A DNA stretch of 64,000 nt from Antedon mediterranea (taxonomy: Eukaryota > Echinodermata > Crinoidea > Comatulida > Antedonidae), in the NCBI RefSeq assembly GCF_964355755.1, contig NC_092670.1, forward strand, positions 25,905,795-25,969,794, in the 5' to 3' direction. Below, piece by piece: positions 44,301 through 56,300 of this stretch. Both the position numbers and the translations under genes were made by a program. The notes beneath the pieces were generated by a model. It was not told the DNA's origin and did not search any database. It saw only the letters and a program-made list of their open reading frames with translations. Each line of letters begins with the position of its first letter. Positions within the stretch are counted from its first letter, which is position 1.

Positions 44301-47300
44301 CAGAGCAAGAAGGATTCTTTTGGCAACATGCCAGCAAATGACGGCCCGTTCCAAATCCGCAGGGAAGTTCCAGTTCTGATCAGGGAATTCAAAATGCTCA
44401 CAGCACCGAACTGCACATTTGCACTTTAGAACCTTACGTACTGATGAGGACTGAGGAGCTTGATGAAATTAAATGGGATGTGATAGGCCCTGCAGAAGCT
44501 AAAAGACAAGAAAATATCATCAAACTAAAATGTGGTCACACTTTATACACCTCAGCAGCAAAAAGCTTGAACGGAGTGGGCTTTATTGTTGAGAAGACAA
44601 TCACGAACAATGTGCTCAAATTTAAAGCATATTCTGACAGAATTGCTGTACTGAAGCTACATATCTAAGACTAGTCCAAGTCTATGCTTCAACCACTAGC
44701 CACGATGACGAAACCATAGGATCATTTTACGAAGAACTAGACCAGGCACTAGGGGAGGATAAAACAACATACACTAAACTAAAGTTGGAATAAGAAAAAC
44801 TAGGGAAGAAAAAGGCATAGGTCCTTTTACATCAGACCACCACACACTCAGCCTAGTTATTGAGAAATCAATGGAATATAATTTCAACTTGTTCTTGGGT
44901 TTCGTGGACTACGAAAAGGCTTTTGATAGCCTTGATCATCAGTCACTTCTGAGAGCTTTGAAGCACCAAAACATTGACGAGAAGTACATCAAACTTATCA
45001 AAGCTATCTACAAGAACCCCACTTCCAGGATTCACCTTGAAGATACCATTACAGAGTCATTCGAAATTCTCAGAGGAGTAAGGCAAGGGGATCCAAAATC
45101 TCCTAAATTGTTCACAGCTGCCCTAGAGGAGGTCTTTATGAACACACACTGGAGCGACAAAGGTATCCTAGTAGATGGTGAATGATTCGCTTTGCAGACG
45201 ATATTCTCATCCTAAGCCACACATGTCAAGAACTTCAAGAAATGATGCAGGACCTTGAAAAAGAAAGTAGGAAGGCAGGTCTCAATGAACATAAAGAAAA
45301 CTAAAGTCATGTCAAATACCAAACACCAAAACTTCAAAGTAACTGTACCACTACATCTATCTTGAAAAGAAAATAACCTTCATAAATAGCTCAGGAGAGG
45401 ATTTAAAAAAAGAATTAAGCTAGGTTGGGCAAAGTTTGGTTCCTTGGGATACATATTCCGCAACACATCATTACCTATCTCGTTGAAAAGACAGGTTTTC
45501 AACCAATGCATCATACCAACCCTTATCTACAGTTCGGAAACATGGACCATTACTAAGCATCTCGAAAAAAGGCTAAGAGTAACAGAAAGGGCAATGGAAA
45601 GAGTACTATAATAGGTGTCACAAAGAAAGATAAAGTGTCAAATACAAATCTCAGATTTAGATCAGGAGTTCAGGACATAATAAGCAGCATAAAATCGAAG
45701 AAATGGAGGTGGGCAGGAAATGTGGCCAGGAGATATGACAACAGATGGACAGTCAGACTGACAAATTGGACTCCAAGAACCTACAAAAGAGGCAGAGGGA
45801 GACAAAAGATGAGATGGAGGGATGAACTAACAACACCTGGTGGCATTGCAAGCATACCACACTTTAATTTTGGAAGTTTCTGGGATTTATAAATACATAT
45901 CCTCTGAAACTTAGTCTGACATTTTTTTTGCAACATAACAATACAATGTTAATAATTGTGGATTGTACGCCTATACTGTATAATTTCAGATTTTATATAA
46001 CTGATCGAGACATGGTTGTAATTATAAATTCCTGATCGGTTAATTTGGTCCAAGATTTGAATGAAAATGTTTTGTTTACTACATAAATTTACCATCGTAT
46101 GAATTATTTACTCTGTGTAGGCGACAGGTAGTTTCAATACAGTATTTGAGAACCATCTGTGTGCACTTACTACAGTAAATGCAGGTCTTACATGAGTGAA
46201 GCAATTGCTTTTAAAAATATATCCTACATTTTTTAGTGCATTCGTTGGAAGCATGCAATTGGATACAAGCAGCCATGAGCAAAAGGAACAATCAAAATAT
46301 TTATGTAGAGGCTCTGTTTAAAGATACAAGGAAATTAGTTAAATTACATTATGTAAAAGATGTATGAAAATTGATATGATATTCTTTGAAATATGCAAAT
46401 CTACATAAATGAATAGTAAAAAAAAAAAAACAACAACAATGACAATTACACTTTACTTTGACCTTGGAAAATACTACTGTTTTTTACTACAAACAATAAT
46501 ACAAACAATTTGTTGGATGAAAATATGTATTCTGAGGGAAATTGTTAGTAGTGGATGGCACTTGATGAATTTAACGTAAATCTTTGGGAGCAACACTGAT
46601 TATTGGGACAGTAAAATTATAAATTACTGCAACTTAAGGACAAAATGATTCAAGTCATTAATTAATAATTAACGAGTCAAATTACCTCGGTCTCCGCTCT
46701 GGACAGCTACTTATACTAGATGCAGAAAAAATAAGAAGATAAAAAATATGTAAAGAATGTTTAACCTAACAAAATGAATGGACAAGTGGATAATACTGCA
46801 ATACACGCTTTCTTTCATTGGATTTTTAAACTATAAGAATATACACAGTAAATTCCATCAACATTAAAGCAATTAAATGCACATTTGCTGTTTTAAATGG
46901 TCTTAAATTGATTGAATGTGTATATGGTAAATGTAATATTGTATTTAATTGCACATTCTATTTTGATTAATAATATTTATTGAAGCTATATCACTGCTTA
47001 TACTTTAACAGTTCTAATTGAATTAGTGATGCTTAGTTGCTGGTTGGTCTTGGTCACCTGTCTTTTACCATGGTCAAACAAATAACTGAGTTTAGCTTTG
47101 CAGAGCCTGCAACTGTATAGCATAGCTTCAAAGAGTGAGAAGTACTGAAATACAGTAATAAACAAAATAATTTGTTTTAGTAGTTTTACTCTCATCTTTA
47201 TTAAACGACAGTGTAAACAAAACATACACGTTTTTTATTAAAAAGAGTTCTTTTTTTATTAAATATATTGTTATGCCTTTACTTTTTATGGGCCTATGTA

Positions 47301-50300
47301 GTGTTAGAATAATTTGATTCTATATTGCTTATATTTGATTATTGTTACTGTATGACTGTCAATCCAAAGTCTAATTTCATGATTTAAAAAATGAGTAAAA
47401 ATCCCAACAGTGATATGCAAATAAAATAAAATAAAGTTTGCAAATCTACTATTACATTTTGTTTGTGGAATTAAAAATGTGTAGTGCTGCCCCTCACATA
47501 GTATGGTCTATTTTTTATTTAAAAAAAAACCCAAACCATTATTGTTTGAAGGGCTGCACTACACATTTTTAATTCCACAAAAAAAATACTGTATTTGCTT
47601 TTAGGATAAAACAAAAGAAATATTGCCATGCATTTTATAGCATTGAAAATTACAAAACAGGATAACAAAATCTTTAGTTTGTATAATTTGGAAATATACT
47701 GTAGTACATATACAACAAATCACTAAAAAAAACCTAAATAAAAAGTAGAGCATATTGAAAGCTGTAGTGAGAATTGAATAGGGAGCTTTCGATTTGCGAT
47801 GACCTACTGTAGGACCTACACATATTCAGCTGTTGGTCATCATTTGGACCTAAAATCCCGCAAACTATGTCAAACATCCATATGTCTCTACATGATCAAA
47901 AAATCAAAAGCTCCTTAATATTGCTTGTTGCAATGGATATTCTCTATAAATATGATTATGTTAAAAGCTATAATTTTAGGCATTGTTAAAAAATAAAACA
48001 GTAATAATAGGTAAATACAAAATTAAGGAAGATGGAAGCAAAATCAATCTTGCAATAATTAGTAGAGCAATATGCTAGTTAGATATACACTAACACTTTA
48101 AAACAGCTCTTCTAACAAAAAAACAATATTGTGTGAAGTGTCTGCCGGAGTATTATTATAAGTTTTTCAGGAGAACATTGTGTGGTTATTATTGTTTTAT
48201 TTCACACAAAACCAGCTCATAAATGATTGACTAGCACAACCAACAGTGTCCCCCTGACAAACGTCACGGAAAGTTTTGAAAAAATAAATGCTTATACACA
48301 CTGTTATAGGGATCCTCAATTACAAGATACTGTTTCCATCACATTTAATAACAAATTGTTACATAATGTAAATTTAAATTTAAATAACTCCTTCCTAATA
48401 CGGATCTTTTTCGATGAATTTAATAAACTTTGATCGAAAAACATGATTGAAATGCGGTATGCCCAAGTTGCCCTCGATATGGTGCATATGTGTAAGTCTG
48501 TTAACCTCATATATATACTGTTTTTAGAGTGTGATGAAGTCATTCACAGGTAGAGCAAGTTAGATGCTGGTAGTAGGAGGAGTGCAACATCTGTTTTGAA
48601 AATAGCTCAGTTGTGGGTATTCCCAAAGATTTTAAATCCAGTTTTCTTGACTTCATAAATAGTTAATATATAACTCTTAGCTCTTTCATTATCCCTAGTA
48701 AGGTCTAGACTTCTTAAGCTTAGTTAAAAGAGTCCGGTTCATCAAATCCATTTCTTGCGGGTTGGTTGTATGATTTTTTTTAATTTTTAAGAGGAATGCT
48801 ACCATCACCCCTAGATCCGCCACTACAACCCCTTCGATAAACTCACTTTTTAAAAAGTGAAAGTATCATCTTATTCTCTTCTTCTCGTACATGTAATGTA
48901 AAATGGATTATCATTTTATTTGTTCCAACTCTAATTAAAGATGCCAAAAAATCAGGTTAGGAGTAGTGGGAGAACAGATATCCTAATAATCCCTTCTGAT
49001 CACTCTAAGCTCTGTTGACACTTTATTTTTTGCTTTGTATTGAAATGGTGGCTCTTTTTCTAAATTTCAAATTTATATAAAATAGGCATAAAATCAGAAC
49101 TAAATAAAGATAGATGCATGATCTTGGTGTCTAAACACATGTATTTTGTATAAATGAATGTATATTCGAAATGATTACTACCTTGCCACACAAACTTCTA
49201 TAACGACTGACTAGGTGGATTTCCTTGTTTTTCAACACAAAACACAAATCTCTTCAAGATTTCATCAAATACAACACTTTTTTAAACATTGTGTCAGTAG
49301 CAATCAAAAGAAGTCAAAAAATATATCTTGAACAGAGATAATAAAAAAAAAGCTTTTTGAAGTTTGTGAGCAAAGTCTGGTTGTGGACTCCCTAAAAAGA
49401 AAATGAAACTAAAAACATTCAGAAGCTTGACAGTGCGTCTAAAATGCTGTAAACATAAAAAAACTCTTGGTCACTTCTAACAATCTCACTCCTTAAATTG
49501 GTTCCTAGGCTTGGCGATATGACTACAAAATGGCAGTCACTATCAGCATTGAAAGATTGCTTCTCATCTCGAAACATCCAAGAAGCAAAATGTCTAACCA
49601 AGCAACAGGAACCAAACACTCAAATTGTTATCTATGACCATGTAATAATGTATGGCCGGCAGTAGTTCAATGTATGAGAAACAAATATATATGGAAATGT
49701 TTCAAGAAGAACATGCATTAGGAAATAAAATGGATTTTGCAATTCATGATGAGGCATAAATGGTACAAAAGTTGTTCAATAATCAACCACTCCTTGTCTT
49801 AATGGCGACAAGGATGACACAATAATTACTCTGCATGGTATTGATGTAATTAAGGATGTTTTAATACTCTTTTGGAGCTCCAGTTTCTTATCAGGAAAAA
49901 AGTATAGCAATTTTTAGTATTCCAGGAAAATTTCAGTGAAGTGGATAGGAGGAATGAATACAGTACAATGAATTTCTACTGATCACAACTGGGCCCTCTG
50001 GGAGACTAGTTTTTCAATTTCAAATAATGTTGTTTATATATAAAATATATTAAAACCAATTGTGAATTAGAAATTAGATATTCAAGAAACTAAAGTGATA
50101 ACAATTGCCGATACATGCTGAAATAAATAATGCTTTACATAAAATTTATGTTTATTTGGCAACTAGTAAAAATTGCTGTCGGACATGACTGCGCCCTACA
50201 CACGCTTGCATGTTTTAGCTTTCGGGAATTCCCTTTTACTGTGCGTAAAAATACTTAGAGTGATGGTCACAGAGAAGAGACGTATGTACGAAGGATCAAG

Positions 50301-53300
50301 TAATTAAGCAGGTAATTAGAACTCCCTATATAAGCAGGCCTAGAATAACCATACTAATCATAATTTTATGTATGGCACTTTTAACTAATCTATTTAATAT
50401 TATTGTTGTACAATTTGGACCCAGGAGAAAAACGCAGTAATCAAGCAAATTGTCGACCTTCTCTCCACACACACACACATCACCACCACTCCACATCACG
50501 CATGGCGAATGTCGTCAGGAAAGCAATGCATGCACAGTAAAATTTAATTGAAAATACACTAGAAGCGGCTAGATTATTAGCTATTTTATGAGACAATCTT
50601 GTTATTTTCTAGGCCTATTTAGTAATAAAAGTAACATTTGCCTGCTGGCTATACTACAGAATAGGCATATGCCTAGTCTAGTTTGACCCAAACCCTATGA
50701 ACCACCTGGCTACAGGTTTGTTCCGGTCATTTTTTCACTAACCATTTCATCATGTTAAAACCGTTAAATATTGTATGGTTTAGTGAGCCTGTACAATTTC
50801 TAGGAATTCATGTAGGTTATGATATACAGTAGAAGTGTATGAATTGGGGAAAAAAATTACAAACCTATAACAATATATCAAACCTATAGAAACGACAGAA
50901 TTTTAGCTTTTTTGGTAAAATTACTATTATAAAAACACAACAATATTGAAAACAAAGAACCAACAACAACAGAAACAAAGAAACACAAAATGAATTACAA
51001 AACACAGTCTAAGAGAGAGAGAGAATATATATACACCTACTTCATCTATGAAAACACGATCAGTAAGAGCTAGAAAAGCTCCAGCAAAATTAATTTGTTG
51101 ATTATCATATTGAACTATAAAGTTTGGTTTTTTTCGCAGACATTTATATTTGACAAGTTAAAAATGTTGATTTTTAGACATTTGATTAGAGCTGATATTA
51201 ATATTAACACAAAAACAATGACTACACAAAGCGAATCACACAGCTTTCATTTAATTATAACATTTAATTACAACTATTCAAGCAGCTAATAGACAGCTAC
51301 TCTGGTAGTAGTTTATCATTTAAAAATGTGATGATATATATATATATATATGTATATTGTTTATTGTTTGTTTGTAGGACAGAGGTGGGGAGGTGGAGTT
51401 CATTTGAAAGAGGTGCTTATTCGAGGGATACCTTAAATTTTTTAGTTTTAATAATATGGTAATATTTATGATCAAATAAAATCCTCCAATAGAGTGGTAA
51501 AAAAGAACAAAAATGCTTGGTAAATTGTAGATAAAAGTCTGATGAATTTTACTACAAATAGTATAATTGTGTTATAAATATAATACAAAATGCGATTATT
51601 ATTCTAAGTGATGTTTTATTGGGGATGCGTTTAATCAAATAAATAAATTGGTATAATTAATACATTATTTAGTTTAAACATCTTTTAAAACTAACTTTTA
51701 ACGCATAAGAAATGTTTTTCTCTGGTAAACATAGTAAAGTTCATGTAATTCCTGGGTGGAATGACCATGTCTCTGAGATGATGAATAATATTGCCAGAGA
51801 GGCCTTTATTTATGGCGGTATAATAATAAACCCAGACATGGACCACTTAATGACGCCATGCGCATTACTATGGGTAGGTTTAAATATGCTTCGTGCTGAT
51901 TCAATGGTCAAATCGTTATGTCGATTTCTGGCAAAAAGTAAACAAAAATAAATCATATAAGTCCCTTGTGTTGTTGGTGAAGAGAATATCTGGGATGATC
52001 ATTTTGAGAATATTTTTTAACTGTGTTTATAATAATGCTCACAAGATTAGGAATATTAAGATTGACCCCTATTGTGACGTTACTATTGGAATAATCAAGT
52101 GTATCCATAAGTTATCTCTTGAAAAGTCAGCTGGTAATGATGATGGTCTTGCAGCTGAACATCTACTTCTAGCAAGTAGCCGTTTGCATGTTTTACTTAG
52201 CCGTGTTTCAATCTAATACTTAAACATGGGCATATGCCCGAGGAGCTGGCTAAAGTTAATATTTTACCTATTGTTAAAGTAAAGTAAATCTGATTATACT
52301 GCTTCAAAAAGTAATTATAGGCCTATTGCACTTGCAAATATCATCTCTAAGGTTCTTGAGAATGTTATGATTGACTTCTCAGGTGGGAACTTGAATTCTG
52401 GAGATAATCAGTTTTCGTTTAAAGCTGCCCATCCACTGACAAATTGTGGAGTATTATAATCGTAATTCCAATCCGGTTTTTGCTTGTTTTATCGTTGCAT
52501 CCAAGGTGTTTGATAGAGCCAATCACTATACACCACACACAGGAAATTTATTGAGAGGAATATACCTTAAACCATTGTCAGGATGTTTGTTTCATGGTAC
52601 AGAGGTTTAGTATTAGATGGGGAAATACGTTATCTAGATGGTTCACAGTTACCAATGGTGTGAGACAAGGAGGAATTATGTCACCTATCTTGTACAACAT
52701 CTATATTGATGATCTCAATACTGCCCTTAATAACTTTAATGTGGGTTGTAGTATTGATGGTACCCGCATTAATAATTTAGGCTATGCAGATGATATGACT
52801 TGCTCTCTCACTGGGCTGCAGCAGCTTATAGGCTATGCAGATGATATGACTTGCTCTCTCACTGGGCTGCAGCAGCTTATAGGAAATGGCATTGACATTT
52901 GTTTTTGGAGGGTATACATTGCTTTGATGGCGACCGTCACAGTTCACACAAGATTTTTCATTAGTCGCCAATTGGTATGTTTCATTAATTTTCGGCAAGA
53001 TCAAACCACATAACTCATAACCATGTGACATCAAACACACACACTCACTAGTAACTACTGTAGATGCTTTGGTCTCTGTAACTTGATACAGCACAGATAT
53101 CGACGCTTAAACCGAAATGAAAATGCTGCTTCTGTTTTTTATTTCTATTGTATACTGTATACTTATTGCACTTACTATCGAGACTGTGCCTCTGATATTA
53201 AAGAGATACAATCAAGTTAAGTTCATGAGTTTAGAGACTGATCATACTTTGGTATTAAGTACATTAGACATGAAAATAAATTTGAAATTAATAGATAAAA

Positions 53301-56300
53301 TATATATTTAAGTCTAAGATAGGTTTTGGGATTTAAGTATTAAAAGTCAAGTATACAAAACCAAATTTACATTTTAAACTCCACAAGATACAACACTATA
53401 CACCCTGTTCATGTATTCATTATATTTATATTTTATATAATATTGTATATCATTAATTTTTTTATTAGTTTTTAAAAATGTGTAATCTCACACATACAAA
53501 AAAGAGAAAGCAACAATAAGCAATATAACATGACCACCTGGATCTGCAAGGCATGACAAATTAATATGGATATATATACTGTACAAATCAAATACATACT
53601 GTACACAAATATTGAAATATAAAATGATCTTTAACAACAAAAACATAGTCCTAACAGATACAAACAAATTATCAAAAGGCATTATTACCTGAGTTTGCGT
53701 CCTCCCCTTGGCCTTTCAGACTGTGATGATAAAACGCTCATTGTACTTGCAGACGTCAATGCTGACATGTCACTCAAAGTGGACATGTTGCTATCTGAAG
53801 ATTTAATAGATATGTTGTCAGGACTTTGCTTTCGCTGGCGACTTCTAGAATAGTGGGGATCAGGGACAGGGTTGCTGTACAAACCCCCGTTGCCATGTGG
53901 GGAGAGAGAGTTGACGGACGCTGCCTGCTTGTACTGGTTCATTTTCATCTTTATCTCCATTTGTTTGGCGCTTTCTGAGGGGGGAATTTAAAAAGGTTAC
54001 GAGAGAGAATAGCAGCATCTGTGCGCTGGTTATCTTTATAATCTAAATACTTGACACAAATAGGTGCAAATGACGTGCAAAGAAGAAGGGGTGCTTCAAA
54101 ATCTAAAGAGAAACAGAAATCAAGTGAATGGGAGGATGAGCTACATGAGAAATTACAGACATATATTACACAATACCTGATGTATATTCTGAAATGAAAA
54201 TCTTACAGTAATGATAGCAGTTGAAGTTGAATAAATACAACATGTTTATCTAAACACCTCATTTTAGGCCATCTGGTAAAAATCCTATCGTTCTATCCCG
54301 TTCCGATTTAACAAGAATAGATGAACTTCTCATAATAATTATGTTAAAAGTTTAAAAGTGATAACACAAAGTTTTACCCAAAAAATTTGAGATATAAGAG
54401 CAAATTACATTCAAACGTCCGTAATTTAAATTTGTTTTACTGGTTTTAACATTTTTTAAATTTTTTATTAATGAATTTTATTCCTTTAGTATTATATTTA
54501 TACTTATATTTAAATCTTTAAATAATCAAAATAATACATAAATGAATTAATAATAGTCAAAAAATAGATTAAAATATTTTAACCTAATTGTAGTTCGACA
54601 AATATTTACGATTTGATGTAGTGCCTATACAATAACAACATGGCGTCAACATGGCGTCGATTACGGAACAAACGTTTCTCTCTAAGGGTTCCAATAAAAT
54701 ATTGTTTCCACCATGAAAGCAGTGTTTAGAAACCACATTAAAAATTATGGATTTTAGATTTAATAAGGTTGTTGCTTGTACCAGATTGTGGATGGTATTT
54801 TAAAATACTATATCAAGATTTTCTAGGTTTTATAGTGTTTTCTTTAAATTAACACCTAAAAATGAATTAAAGTACAGTATTATTTATCAAAAATTATATG
54901 CATCTCTGTATCAAATCTGCCAATACAAGAAAGAAGGAAAAATATTTTTTAAATACTATATCAACATTGTTTAGGTTTTATAGTGTTTTCTTAATTAAAG
55001 AACGAAAGAAATAATAAAGAACTAAATTACAGTATTGCCTATTTATTAGCATTTATATCAAACAGAAACAACAATTATATTGTATACTGTATTTTTATCC
55101 AAACATTTTAGGGTATGTTTAGACTCACAGTGTTCAGACTCATGGTTTTCAAACACAACAATCAAGATTCCAATGCATTTGTGTTAAAACTCTCTGATCA
55201 TTAGGTCTAAGCAGATATAATGATGCATACATTCATGACAAACGCATTACAGTTAATATTGTAAAGTAGTTTTTTGTTATTTTTTAAATATAATGTTACC
55301 TTCAAATTATACTGATTTGTTTTTACTACTTGCAGAATTGCATTCTAATTCAAACATTATTATTACATGGACAATTATCTGATTATTGTATTTAATTTAT
55401 AAAAATATCATATTGCTGACATCAACTGTATAAGGCCTACTGTTCTTTTAAATTGAAAACTTGTTAGTTTGATGTTTAGATATCTCGCTGTACAGGTTTG
55501 CTGTTGGCCTTTTAACTGCGGTCGTTTCTTTTCATGGTTTAAGGTTAAAATCACTGATGCATCACTGGATTAGCATTATTAAATCTACCCTCTCCTGCTA
55601 GGGTCATTAATGCTACTGGCGCGGCATAGCAGCTTCCTAACGCTAATCCGCGGCCTAAATATGTATGCCGCTTATATAACACCTTAACGCAGTTAATCTG
55701 AACATACCCTTAGTTGAATTGTGGTCTTCACATAGTTTAATCATAAATACTTGCAGTGTTTATAATTAAATATCTGATATAACTACTAAGTAGCTTTCGT
55801 CTGTTCGATAACTTTAAATGACGTGATTTAAATTGAACTGAGACGATTTGACATGTTACAACGTAACGAAGTACAATTAACACCTTACACGTCCGGACTT
55901 TCAGCCTATGACTTTGGCGAGATGTTTTTGGTTTTGCTGCCTAGCGTTGACGTTTAATCGAGGTAAAGTATGTTTTACTGAACGATATTTTGGTAAAACT
56001 TTTTATTTTTATATAATATACAGAACACATTAATAGATTAACCTCGGCCCAATTTGAACACATTAATAGATTAACCTAGGCCCAATTTGAACACATTAAT
56101 AGATTAACCTAGGCCCAATTTGAACACATTAATAGATTAACCTAGGCCCAATTTGAACACATTAATAGATTAACCTAGGCCCAATTTGAACACATTAATA
56201 GATTAACCTAGGCCCAATTTGAACACATTAATAGATTAACCTAGGCCCAATTTGAACACATCAATAGATTAACCTAGGCCCAATTTGAACACATTAATAG

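Noticed and set aside
49419-49619. 66-residue minus ORF as an exon
   Set aside because: No splice borders in a suitable phase and no recognisable similarity.
54020-54102. Extra RIM exon on the minus strand after an acceptor near 54103
   Set aside because: The frame has no RIM-like sequence and no convincing donor; phases of the neighbouring exons already fit without it.
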